NCBI GenBank assembly: GCA_002366565.1 | Contig: DFBJ01000009.1 | Span: 496,001 to 560,000, forward strand | DNA from: Bacteriovoracaceae bacterium UBA3083 | GTDB lineage: Bacteria; Bdellovibrionota; Bacteriovoracia; Bacteriovoracales; Bacteriovoracaceae | Direction: 5' to 3' | DNA: 64,000 nucleotides | Shown here: piece by piece, positions 16,940 through 25,262 of the stretch | How positions within the stretch are numbered: the stretch's first letter is position 1 | How the letters are laid out: the number at the start of each line of letters is the position of its first letter | Made by a program: the position numbers and the translations under genes | Notes under the pieces: generated by a model | The model's database searches: none | What the model saw: only the letters and a program-made list of their open reading frames with translations | What the model was told of the DNA's origin: nothing

Positions 16940-17362
16940 ATGAGTGATTCAATCAAAGATGTCGTTAGTTCTCAAATTATTGCTGCAATGAAGGCAAAAG
17001 ATAAAACTCGTCTAAACGCATTAAGATATTTAAAAAAGTTATTTATTGAAAATGAAACAGCGAAGAAACCTGTCGCTGAAATGGATATTGTAATTTCATA
17101 TGCAAAGAAAATGAAAGACTCTATGAGTATGTACCCTGAAGGCAGTGATCAAAGAAATGAAATCGAAGCTGAAGTAAAGGTATTAAGTGAGTTTCTTCCT
17201 AAGCAACTTACAAAAGAAGAAGTTCAAGCAATGATAGATGAAGCTAAAGCAGCTCAGGACAATCCAAATATGGGAAGCCTCATGGGAGCAGTATCGTCAA
17301 AGACTAAAGGTCGTTTTGATGGTAAAGAACTTTCTCAAATGGTTCAGGCTTCTCTTAAGTAA
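16940..17362 (+). CDS. GatB/YqeY domain protein
   Basis: 140 residues, the usual length of stand-alone YqeY proteins. VVSSQIIAAMKAKDKTRLNALRYL opens the helical domain, and the C-terminal part (NMGSLMGAVSSKTKGRFDGKELSQMV) is the tRNA-contacting domain shared with the GatB subunit of Asp/Glu-tRNA amidotransferase. The role of stand-alone YqeY is not well fixed; it is presumed tRNA-linked. AAAGGA precedes the ATG. It is convergent with the C92-type gene with no gap. Confidence 0.92.
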   Translation: MSDSIKDVVSSQIIAAMKAKDKTRLNALRYLKKLFIENETAKKPVAEMDIVISYAKKMKDSMSMYPEGSDQRNEIEAEVKVLSEFLPKQLTKEEVQAMIDEAKAAQDNPNMGSLMGAVSSKTKGRFDGKELSQMVQASLK

Positions 17363-17941
17363 TTACTTCTGCGAATCAAAGATGACTTTGAAGTCACTAG
17401 TTCTGTAGAAATCATTAGGTGATATGCCCTCTATATCTTGTGGAGGGCCATTTCTAAAGTGACTGGCCCAGTAGTCCCAGTTCCTAGTAAAGTCCATTGG
17501 TGCAGAAGTTAAGTCCTTGAACTTCATAAATCGATCCATAAATTTAAATAAAAATTCTGAACAATAAAGAGTTTGATCATCCCATCTGTAGTCACTATCA
17601 AATGGAGTCATATAGTATTCACTCTTATAAACTTCCCAGTGATACTTTTTAAAACTAGTCGTATCAACTGTAGGACGAATCACTACGTACTTATCTGTGT
17701 ATTTTAAAAATTTAGCAACAGGCATATGGTGAACAAAGCCAAGGGATTGAGCTGCAAATAGTTCATTACCATCTGAAATTACGACTCCAGAGTGAGAGAA
17801 TCTTCCCTTACTTTCGTCTTCAATAACTTGGCAACTCCAACAGTCAAGATCTAGGAGAATAACATCTCCAACTTGGAAATCATTAAACGCTTGAGTTTGA
17901 ATTGTAAGTAATATTAAAATTATTGATAAAGTATATTTCAC
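17363..17941 (-). CDS. Secreted YiiX/YaeF-like permuted papain-fold peptidase (C92)
   Basis: 192 residues from a GTG start. The signal peptide is about 1-18. FQVGDVILLDLDC opens the NlpC/P60-superfamily fold; SHSGVV (His50) and TLYCSEFLF (Cys127) give the permuted His then Cys pair of the YiiX/C92 group, predicted amidases acting on lipids, peptides or wall. The GTG is preferred because GGAG sits 6 nt before it, inside the end of the upstream methyltransferase gene (gcGGAGtag), and because only this start gives a clean signal peptide. An ATG at 17992 would not. Confidence 0.75.
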   Translation of the reverse strand: MKYTLSIILILLTIQTQAFNDFQVGDVILLDLDCWSCQVIEDESKGRFSHSGVVISDGNELFAAQSLGFVHHMPVAKFLKYTDKYVVIRPTVDTTSFKKYHWEVYKSEYYMTPFDSDYRWDDQTLYCSEFLFKFMDRFMKFKDLTSAPMDFTRNWDYWASHFRNGPPQDIEGISPNDFYRTSDFKVIFDSQK

Positions 17942-17943
17942 GA

Positions 17944-18744
17944 CTACTCCGCTATAACTTCTGATAAGTGATACATTGCAATGGCACCGCAAGTTCCAAC
18001 ATTAAGTGAGTTTTTCTTTCCGCCTAAATCAATCTTTAAAATTTGATCAGCTCTTCTTAAAACACTCTTGTTTAATCCATACTTTTCGTTACCAAGAACA
18101 ACGGCACATTGGCCTATTTTATCTATTTTTGAAAGTGAGTTTGCATTTTGTTCAGTCTCAAATGCGAGAATTTCTACACCTTGCTCCTTAAGAGAGTCTA
18201 TGCAATCAAGTGAGGACTCCCAATATTTCCAATTTATCCACTTGTCTGTTCCAAGAGCAGATTTGGCCGTCTTTGAGTTTTCGGGAGTAGGTGTATAACC
18301 GCAGAGATGAATTTCTTTTATCCCAATGGCCTCCGCAGTTCTAAATAAGCTCCCAACATTAAAAGAGCTTCTTAAATTATCTAAGACAAGGTGAATTGGG
18401 CTTGGATTTTCATTAACTTTGGCAAAGTCATCAATTGTAGAGATTATGAAATCATTATCTTTTAAATCTTTTTGCTCTATTCTCTCTAGCTTCATAAGAA
18501 GGTTTTGGAGAGATTCCTGAGTTTCAGGGTAGATATCTAGTAGCTCCGAAGCCAGTGCCGACAGCTGATTATCTTCGTGTGAAGTTAAAGTATTTAGATT
18601 ACCTTTTAGGATATTTAATGCATCAACTCTTATAGACTCTCTATCCCAGTGATCTTCAACCTGTCTGAAGGCCCTCCACAGTGTATTTACGCACTGCTTG
18701 TATGTGAATGATAGAAATGCCTTATTTGGTATCTTTACTGCCAT
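17944..18744 (-). CDS. SpoU/TrmH-family RNA 2'-O-methyltransferase
   Basis: 266 residues. An N-terminal helical extension (about 1-110) precedes the SPOUT domain, whose three motifs are clear: LRSSFNVGSLFRTAEA (motif 1), VVLGNEKYGL (motif 2) and LGGKKNSLNVGTCGAIA (motif 3). It methylates a ribose in tRNA or rRNA using SAM; the exact target cannot be read. The usual motif 1 N-x-G is present as NVG. Its stop carries the ribosome site of the C92 gene, so the two are coupled. It is divergent from metG. Confidence 0.9.
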   Translation of the reverse strand: MAVKIPNKAFLSFTYKQCVNTLWRAFRQVEDHWDRESIRVDALNILKGNLNTLTSHEDNQLSALASELLDIYPETQESLQNLLMKLERIEQKDLKDNDFIISTIDDFAKVNENPSPIHLVLDNLRSSFNVGSLFRTAEAIGIKEIHLCGYTPTPENSKTAKSALGTDKWINWKYWESSLDCIDSLKEQGVEILAFETEQNANSLSKIDKIGQCAVVLGNEKYGLNKSVLRRADQILKIDLGGKKNSLNVGTCGAIAMYHLSEVIAE

Positions 18745-18837
18745 GATTTTCTCACTGTGTTAATGGCAGAAGTTATAGCAATATTCCCTCAATTTTGCTA
18801 AATTTTCTTCTGATTATTTATATTTGGAGCTACTTAC

Positions 18838-20547
18838 ATGGAAAAGAAGAAATTTCTTATCACCGCGGCACTACCTTATGCCAATGGACCTATACATTTT
18901 GGACATATGGCCGGAGCCTATCTCGCATCTGACGTCTATAATAGACATAGAAAACTACAAGGTCATAAAACCTTATTTATAAGTGGATCTGATGAGCATG
19001 GTGTTGCCATTATGCTTAATGCAAAGAAAGTCGGTGAGGACTATCAAGAATATGTAAATAAGTGGCACAAAGAGCATGGAGACCTATTTAAGGACTTTGG
19101 TGTAGACTTTGATTTCTTTGGGCAGACTTCTGCTGAGTATCACAAAGAGGAAGTAATCAAATGGTTTAAAAACCTTCATGAGAAAGGATATATAGAACCA
19201 AAAGATTCTCAACAATTATACTGTAACGATTGTCATAATCATCTACCTGATAGATTTGTAGAAGGGACTTGTTATAAGTGTGATTATGAACATGCAAGAG
19301 GTGATGAGTGTCCTAATTGTGGAGAGTTCATTGATCCAGTAAAACTTACTAAAACAGAATGTAAAATTTGTGGAAGTAATAATATTTCTGAAGTTACAGT
19401 GACTCAGTATTATATTTGTCTATCTAAGTATCATACAGAATATAGAAAGTGGTTAGGGACAAAGAGTGATACTTGGAGAAAAACAGTTTATCCATATGTA
19501 GATAGCTTAACAAAAGAAAATCTTCACGATAGAGCAATCACTAGAGATATTGATTGGGGAATAGATGTTCCTCTTCCTAATACAGAAGGTAAAAAACTCT
19601 ATGTTTGGTTTGATGCTCCTATTGGATATGTATCAAATACAAAGAAATTCTTAGAAGATACTGGTTCAAAAGAAGATTATCTTAAAGACTGGTGGAATAA
19701 TGACGACGTTGAATTAACTCACTTTATTGGAAAAGATAATATAATTTTCCATACAGTTATTTTCCCTACAATGAGTATGGCATCAGGGATCTGTAAGCCT
19801 GCTGACCAAGTTCCTGCAAATCAATTTTTAAACTTAGAAGGAAAGCAATTTTCTAAATCTACTGGTCACTATGTAGATGCAGCAAAAGCAGTATCTAAGT
19901 TTGGTCAAAATGCTCTTAGGTATTACTTACTTTCAATTCTTCCTGAGCAAACTGACTCAAGTTTTAGCTGGGAACAGTTACAAGCAAAAGTAAATAATGA
20001 GCTAGCAAATAATATTGGAAACTTTTTAAATAGATGTCTTAAATTCACACAGAAGAATTGGAGTGAAGGAATGCCTGCTGAATACTATAAAGGATTCACA
20101 GGTTCAGAAGCTGCAGTAAAGCTTTCTGCTGATATTAAAGAGCTTAATGAGCTTATTGATGGGTACTCAGTTAAGAAAGGTATAGAGAAGGTTATGTTTA
20201 TTGGTCAGAGTGCTAATAACTTCTTTTCTGATAATGCTCCATGGGCACAGATTAAGGTTGATAAGGATCTTGCAGGGCAAACACTTGCTTACTCTTCAAT
20301 CTATGCGATGTGTTTAGGTGTTATCATGAAGCCATTTCTTCCTGAATTATCTGCGAGTATTTTAAATCACTACAAAGACATTTTAAGTGAAGAACAACAA
20401 ATGAAAATTTACAGTGGCGATATTTCTGTGATTGATGATGTATTTAAAAATGGTCATCATCTTACTGAAGAAGTTGTTGCACTAGTTCCTAAAATAGATA
20501 AAGAGCTAATTGAAGAAGAGTTAGCAGAACTTGAGGCGAAGAAATAG
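18838..20547 (+). CDS. metG: Methionyl-tRNA synthetase
   Basis: 569 residues, class I. The HIGH motif appears as HFGH (20-23) and KMSKS as QFSKS (337-341). The insert carries eight zinc-type cysteines in four pairs (129/132, 145/148, 158/161, 175/178), the two-zinc form. LPYANGPIHFGHMAG and FVWFDAPIGY-like YVWFDAPIGY are family hallmarks. The anticodon-binding helices end the protein; the C-terminal EMAP-type dimer domain found in some MetG is missing. TTGGAG precedes the ATG. Confidence 0.97.
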   Translation: MEKKKFLITAALPYANGPIHFGHMAGAYLASDVYNRHRKLQGHKTLFISGSDEHGVAIMLNAKKVGEDYQEYVNKWHKEHGDLFKDFGVDFDFFGQTSAEYHKEEVIKWFKNLHEKGYIEPKDSQQLYCNDCHNHLPDRFVEGTCYKCDYEHARGDECPNCGEFIDPVKLTKTECKICGSNNISEVTVTQYYICLSKYHTEYRKWLGTKSDTWRKTVYPYVDSLTKENLHDRAITRDIDWGIDVPLPNTEGKKLYVWFDAPIGYVSNTKKFLEDTGSKEDYLKDWWNNDDVELTHFIGKDNIIFHTVIFPTMSMASGICKPADQVPANQFLNLEGKQFSKSTGHYVDAAKAVSKFGQNALRYYLLSILPEQTDSSFSWEQLQAKVNNELANNIGNFLNRCLKFTQKNWSEGMPAEYYKGFTGSEAAVKLSADIKELNELIDGYSVKKGIEKVMFIGQSANNFFSDNAPWAQIKVDKDLAGQTLAYSSIYAMCLGVIMKPFLPELSASILNHYKDILSEEQQMKIYSGDISVIDDVFKNGHHLTEEVVALVPKIDKELIEEELAELEAKK

Positions 20548-20548
20548 T

Positions 20549-21070
20549 ATGGCCGGATCTCCTAAATTTCCAAGCACTGATTGGGCCTGGCAGATATCAT
20601 CAAAAGCTGAAGAGACAGCAAAGATTATTCACCCAAGTGGATTTGTTTTTGTTTCTCCTGTTAAGTTAAATCGTATTGATAGGCTAGAAGGGCACGAAGA
20701 TTATTTATACAAGTTAACTGAGAAGGATAGTTTCCTTCTTAGTTACACTATTGATTATTTTAGAAGTAAGTCGCGTATTAAAGGCCTTTCTGAACATGAG
20801 GCAATGATTCTCTCAGCTAACCTTGTTTGTTCATACCGATTTAGAACACCGTTAGGAACTGAACTCTTTACTGATCAAAACTCAAGTGATGATGAGTGGA
20901 GAAAATTTGGTGAGCACTTAGTTGTTGTTGATGGAAAAGAGTATGAAGTATTTGTTATTGGACATAATAAGGGAACGCTCATTGCTGTTACTTTAGATAA
21001 GGTAGGAGATAAAATCTCTAACTTAGAATTATTAGAATTACCTAGAAGTTACTTTAAGAGAAACTTCTAA
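20549..21070 (+). CDS. Conserved cytoplasmic protein of unknown function, downstream of metG
   Basis: 173 residues, no signal peptide or membrane helix. Mixed alpha/beta composition with a central segment rich in aromatic and charged residues (SYTIDYFRSKSRIKGLSEHEAMI) and a final ELPRSYFKRNF. I do not recognise the family. The ATG at 20549 follows the metG stop by 1 nt, so it is very likely translated with metG; an in-frame ATG-like start at 20531 inside metG is less likely. Confidence 0.7.
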   Translation: MAGSPKFPSTDWAWQISSKAEETAKIIHPSGFVFVSPVKLNRIDRLEGHEDYLYKLTEKDSFLLSYTIDYFRSKSRIKGLSEHEAMILSANLVCSYRFRTPLGTELFTDQNSSDDEWRKFGEHLVVVDGKEYEVFVIGHNKGTLIAVTLDKVGDKISNLELLELPRSYFKRNF

Positions 21071-21098
21071 AAAAAAAGGCCTTCATTGAGAAGGCCTT
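21071..21098. terminator. Bidirectional terminator between the metG operon and pepA
   Basis: AAGGCCTTC (21076-21084), loop ATTGA, GAAGGCCTT (21090-21098). The eight A before the stem give a U-run on the minus strand for pepA; the plus-strand tail is weaker (ATATTATTTC). Confidence 0.88.
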
Positions 21099-21112
21099 AT
21101 ATTATTTCTTTT

Positions 21113-22558
21113 TTATGAGAAGTATCCAATTAACGTTTCAACTCCCTGACCACTACCACCTTTTTGAACAAGACTTGGCTTTGAGCCATTAGTCCAAGCA
21201 AAGATATCAAGATGTGCCCACTTTGTTTTACCTACAAATTTCTCAAGAAATAATGCAGCTGTAATTGCTCCACCATGTCCACTTGCTGAGTTCACCATAT
21301 CTGCATAGTCTGAGTTTAATCCTGCAAAGTATGGGTTATATAGAGGCATTCTCCAAATTAAATCTCCCATTTGTGAAGAAGAAGTTTGAAGCTTTCCTGC
21401 AAGCTCATCATTATTTGAGAATAAACTCGCAATATCTTGTCCTAGAGCTACCTTTCCTGCTCCAGTTAGTGTCGCAACATCAATAATAGTCTCAGGCTTT
21501 AGGTCTAGTGCTAGGTCAATTGCGTCAGCAAGAGCAAGTCTCCCTTCAGCATCTGTGTTATGTATCTCAACAGTTAAGCCATTTCTTGCTGTAAAGATAT
21601 CACTTGGTCTTGAGGCATGTTCACTTATAGCGTTCTCTGCTAGTGAGAGATAGATATCAACATTCTTTTTTATTCCAGAAGTTTCTAACCATCTTGAGAA
21701 TCCAACAAGACAAGCCGATCCTCCCATATCTTTTTTCATATATCTCATTCCAGCAGCACCTTTCATATCAAGTCCACCAGAATCAAATGTGATTCCTTTT
21801 CCTACAAGTGCTACTGATTTCTTAGGAGCTCCTTTAGGTCTATATTGTAAGTGTACAATTCTTGGTTTGTTATTTGATGACATACCTACAGAGAGAAGAA
21901 GATTACAGTTTTCTTTTTGTAGTTTCTTTTCATCGAGAACTTTCACTTTAATTGTCTTACTTGTTTTAAATAGATCCTTCACACTATTAGCGTAACTTAC
22001 TGGGTTAAGCTCATTTGGAGGAAGGTTTACTAAATGTCTTGCTTGATTTACTGCAAGTGCTATTGACTTGGCCTTAGCTATAATTCCTGCAGGTAATTTC
22101 TTAGCGTCTCTTGTAAATTTGAAAGATCCTGTAAGCTCTTTCGTATTATAACGATAGAGGGCCAGTTCTAGACCTACAATTGAACCAATTACTTCTTCAT
22201 CACTAACACCATAGAAGTGTAGTCCTATTTCTTTTGATTTATCTGCAAGTAGCGAATTTATTAGTGTTCCAATTTGCTCTCTAGATTTTGCATAAGGACT
22301 CATTTCTAGAAGACCATCATGAGAGTTTGATTTAACAGTGTTGATTTTTTCTAAGTAAATTGGACCTGACTTTCCTGAGAGCATTGATCTACTTGTATTT
22401 TTTAATGCAGACTTTTGCCAGGCAGGTAATTGTTCAGTAATTAGTGAGTGAACTTTCTTTTCACTATCGCTATTAAAGATATAGATATCGGTCTTAGATG
22501 TGTTTAATCCTTTTGCCGTACTTTTTCCATTTAGGCATGAGTTCACCTTGAATTGCAT
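21113..22558 (-). CDS. pepA: Leucyl aminopeptidase (M17 family)
   Basis: 481 residues. It removes N-terminal residues from peptides in the cytosol using two metal ions. The C-terminal catalytic domain has KGITFDSGGLDMKG (Lys254, Asp259), KKDMGGSA (Asp277) and the M17 signature NTDAEGRL (334-341, with Asp336, Glu338 and Arg340). The N-terminal domain is longer and less conserved, as usual. Useful for recycling amino acids from digested protein. It is monocistronic by its terminator and is divergent from selO. Confidence 0.95.
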   Translation of the reverse strand: MQFKVNSCLNGKSTAKGLNTSKTDIYIFNSDSEKKVHSLITEQLPAWQKSALKNTSRSMLSGKSGPIYLEKINTVKSNSHDGLLEMSPYAKSREQIGTLINSLLADKSKEIGLHFYGVSDEEVIGSIVGLELALYRYNTKELTGSFKFTRDAKKLPAGIIAKAKSIALAVNQARHLVNLPPNELNPVSYANSVKDLFKTSKTIKVKVLDEKKLQKENCNLLLSVGMSSNNKPRIVHLQYRPKGAPKKSVALVGKGITFDSGGLDMKGAAGMRYMKKDMGGSACLVGFSRWLETSGIKKNVDIYLSLAENAISEHASRPSDIFTARNGLTVEIHNTDAEGRLALADAIDLALDLKPETIIDVATLTGAGKVALGQDIASLFSNNDELAGKLQTSSSQMGDLIWRMPLYNPYFAGLNSDYADMVNSASGHGGAITAALFLEKFVGKTKWAHLDIFAWTNGSKPSLVQKGGSGQGVETLIGYFS

Positions 22559-22716
22559 ATTTACTCCAGTTTTTTAATTTACTTATAACCTTTATACTAA
22601 AGAATTATGAAGGTGTTAAGCTGACTTCAAATTTAATAAGCTTTTGGATAAATAATATTTCGACAATTAAGCTTATGCCATACTAGTGTATAGAGATATC
22701 AATATAGAGAGGGAAT

Positions 22717-24282
22717 ATGCCAGATCAACTACATTCAAAAGAGTTTAAAAATAACTTTGTTAATATGTTTAATGGAGTTGATGAAGTAAGTCGTAACCCG
22801 CAACAAACTCCTGGATCTCTCTATACTAGAGCGATGCCTAGTGCTGTTTCTAATCCCAAATTAATTTCATACTCTATTGATTTAGGGGAAGTCCTAGGAC
22901 TGAACTCAACTCTAGACTCAGAAAGTATTGAGATTTTAGCTGGTAATAGAGTTACGAAAACGATGATTCCATATGCTGCATGTTATGGAGGATATCAATT
23001 TGGACATTGGGCCAATCAATTAGGTGATGGGCGTGCAATCACATTAGGTGAACTTGAAAGAAAAAATCAAATATTTGAAATTCAATTAAAAGGCTCCGGA
23101 AGAACTGCATACTCTAGGCGTGGGGACGGAAGAGCAGTTCTTAGATCTTCTGTTCGTGAATATCTTATGAGTGAGGCAATGTTCTATCTTGGTGTCCCAA
23201 CAACTCGCGCGTTATCTCTTGTGGATACTGGAGATAAAGTATTAAGAGATATGTTCTATGACGGAAATGCAGATTATGAAAATGGTGCCATTGTCGCAAG
23301 AGTCGCTCCAAGCTTTCTTCGGTTTGGAAACTTTCAAATTCTATTTGCTAGAGGGGAAGCAGAAAACTTAAAGAGCTTATTTGATTGGACGACTAATACT
23401 TTCTTTTCATTTATCACAAGCTCAGGAGATGAAAAGGTTGTTGATTTCTTTAGGGAAGTTTCAAAGAGAACCTCTAAGATGATTACAGAGTGGATGAGAG
23501 TAGGATTTGTTCATGGAGTAATGAACACTGATAATATGTCCGTCCTTGGATTGACCATTGATTATGGACCATTTTCTTTCTTAGATAACTTTGATCCCAC
23601 ATTTACTCCAAATACTACCGACTTACCAGGGAGAAGATATGCATTTGCTAGTCAGCCCTCTATTGCATTTTGGAATCTTCAAAGATTTGCTGAAAGCCTT
23701 ATGCCTTTAATGAATGATCATCAGCTTTTAGAAAATGAGGTAGAAAATTTTAAAAGTTACTACCAAAGTGATTATTTCAAAATGATGTCTAATAAGTTTG
23801 GTCTTAGTCATTTTGATTCAGAAGAAAGGGAATTTCTAATAGAAATGGAAAATTGTCTCTACGAATTAGAAGTTGATATGACTCTCTTTTATCAATATCT
23901 TATCGACATAGAGAGAAGTGAACAAACTAAGGATGCTACTATCAAGCATTTTGAAGACTGTTTTTACTCTAAGCTCTCAGAATCTCAAGAGAGAGAGTTC
24001 TACAATCTAATTAAAATCTATAAGAATTTACTTTCTAAAAACTCCTTTGGGCATGAAGAATCATGTCAGATTATGAGAAAATCTAACCCAAGATTTATCT
24101 TAAGAAATTACTTACTTCACGAAGCAAGTGAAAAGCTAGAGAGTGGTGATTCAACTCTCTTTGATGAGCTTTATGAAGCTCTAAAGAATCCATATTCAAA
24201 GAATGGGGATAAGTTCTTTAAAAAGAGACCTGAATGGGCTGAAAAGAAGGCCGGATGTTCAATGCTAAGCTGTAGTTCATAG
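22717..24282 (+). CDS. selO: SelO-family protein AMPylase (YdiU/UPF0061)
   Basis: 521 residues, close to E. coli YdiU (478) with longer linkers. This is a pseudokinase that transfers AMP to Ser, Thr or Tyr of target proteins, linked to redox stress. Visible motifs: CYGGYQFGHWANQLGDGRAI, QLKGSGRTAYSRRGDGRAVLRSS, HGVMNTDNMS, and IDYGPFSFLD for the metal-binding DYG-like site. The C-terminus ends Cys-Ser-Ser: the codon at the site that is selenocysteine in animal SelO is TGT here, so it is the Cys form. GAGAGGG precedes the ATG. Confidence 0.94.
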   Translation: MPDQLHSKEFKNNFVNMFNGVDEVSRNPQQTPGSLYTRAMPSAVSNPKLISYSIDLGEVLGLNSTLDSESIEILAGNRVTKTMIPYAACYGGYQFGHWANQLGDGRAITLGELERKNQIFEIQLKGSGRTAYSRRGDGRAVLRSSVREYLMSEAMFYLGVPTTRALSLVDTGDKVLRDMFYDGNADYENGAIVARVAPSFLRFGNFQILFARGEAENLKSLFDWTTNTFFSFITSSGDEKVVDFFREVSKRTSKMITEWMRVGFVHGVMNTDNMSVLGLTIDYGPFSFLDNFDPTFTPNTTDLPGRRYAFASQPSIAFWNLQRFAESLMPLMNDHQLLENEVENFKSYYQSDYFKMMSNKFGLSHFDSEEREFLIEMENCLYELEVDMTLFYQYLIDIERSEQTKDATIKHFEDCFYSKLSESQEREFYNLIKIYKNLLSKNSFGHEESCQIMRKSNPRFILRNYLLHEASEKLESGDSTLFDELYEALKNPYSKNGDKFFKKRPEWAEKKAGCSMLSCSS

Positions 24283-24337
24283 AGTAAATAGTTCAAGGCT
24301 TTAGGTATTTAATCATATTCTGTGCTACGACATTGAT

Positions 24338-24787
24338 ATGACTAAATATCTTCTATTCCTTTCTTTATCAATTTACTCGTTTGGATCTTTTGCAGGCTCT
24401 TGTGAAGCCAAGACAGATGATTGTGAGTATTACTCTTGCGTAGAAGAACAGAGACATTGTGGTAAAAAAGGGTATTTACTAAACTTTGGTAAGAAATATT
24501 GTTTAAAGTTTTCCGAAAAAGACCATCTATTCTCTGAGAAAGGGAAAGAGTGGCTAAGTAACGTACGTGAATGTCTTATTAAAAACTTAGATAAGTCTCA
24601 GGCCGTTAGCTGTAGAAAGTTTAAACGAGAGCAGTTTAAGGCCCATATTCCTTGCTATGTGAACACTGGTTATTGTGACTTAAGTCGTAAAGATAGATTT
24701 GCAGTAAAGAAAGTTATTTATAAATCAATGTGGAGACCGTCTCTTTTATGGTCAGGAATGAGAGTTATATTAAGCTGTAGATTTTAA
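24338..24787 (+). CDS. Secreted ten-cysteine protein with stanniocalcin-like cysteine framework
   Basis: 149 residues with a signal peptide (about 1-19). The mature part has ten cysteines: 22, 29, 34, 41, 55, 79, 92, 106, 113, 147. Their order and gaps follow vertebrate stanniocalcin-1 (from memory: 45, 54, 59, 65, 74, 98, 114, 128, 135, 170), with C-x4-C, C-x23-C, C-x13-C and C-x6-C identical and the last gap 33 against 34. FSEKGKEWLSNVRECL and IPCYVNTGYC align with FDTQGKAFVKESLKC and EECYSKLNVC. The dimer-forming eleventh Cys and C-terminal tail are missing. Function is unknown. No Shine-Dalgarno; TGCTACGAC ends 6 nt before the ATG. Confidence 0.62.
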   Translation: MTKYLLFLSLSIYSFGSFAGSCEAKTDDCEYYSCVEEQRHCGKKGYLLNFGKKYCLKFSEKDHLFSEKGKEWLSNVRECLIKNLDKSQAVSCRKFKREQFKAHIPCYVNTGYCDLSRKDRFAVKKVIYKSMWRPSLLWSGMRVILSCRF

Positions 24788-24788
24788 A

Positions 24789-25184
24789 TTACAAAAATCT
24801 CTTCTTTGTCTCTTGATTAACAAATAAACACTCAGTATTTCTTCTAAATAGCTTATGTCTATTTTTAGCTATCAATTTATAAATATAATCTCTTATAAAT
24901 AGTGGAATAACTTTAAAGTAGTAGAACATAGAAGTAGGCCACTTCATTTCTTTCAAGATCATAAGTGCTGCTTCAGATCTATAGAACTCTTTTCCTCTTT
25001 GTAGGTAAACTACAGTGTCTGATAATTGATTGGTTAAATTCTTCTTTGCTATTTCTGAATCTAAGGGACAAAAAAATAAGTCGTGATTTTTTTCATACTT
25101 TAGAATGTACTTAACAAAGAGATTGCAAAGGCCACATTCTCCATCGTAGAAGACTATATTCATTTCTTGTATCTTTAGACTCAT
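24789..25184 (-). CDS. DCC-family thiol-disulfide oxidoreductase-like protein (DUF393)
   Basis: 131 residues. The hallmark FYDGECGLCNLFVKYILKYEK gives DGxCxxC (the DCC motif) near the N-terminus, with a following FCPLDSE segment, as in YuxK/DUF393 proteins. The thioredoxin-like fold is predicted, but the reaction is not established. A later hydrophobic stretch (MFYYFKVIPLFIRDYIYKLIA) may lie on the membrane. Two starts are possible (25184 or 25163); the first has AGGA upstream at long spacing. It ends 1 bp from the stanniocalcin-like gene in convergence; whether it helps fold that cysteine-rich protein is only a thought. Confidence 0.82.
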   Translation of the reverse strand: MSLKIQEMNIVFYDGECGLCNLFVKYILKYEKNHDLFFCPLDSEIAKKNLTNQLSDTVVYLQRGKEFYRSEAALMILKEMKWPTSMFYYFKVIPLFIRDYIYKLIAKNRHKLFRRNTECLFVNQETKKRFL

Positions 25185-25262
25185 TATAAATATATCCTAG
25201 TCGGTTACATTCTTTCTATCTCATCTATAATAGCACAGAGAGTATTAATATTTAGAATAGGC

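Noticed and set aside
16605..16952. Minus-strand frame of 115 residues inside the metalloprotease gene
   Set aside because: Fully overlaps a better-supported coding gene on the plus strand and has no ribosome site or family match.
24262..24282. Possible selenocysteine in SelO
   Set aside because: The codon at the C-terminal site is TGT and the frame ends C-S-S-stop, so no TGA recoding is needed.
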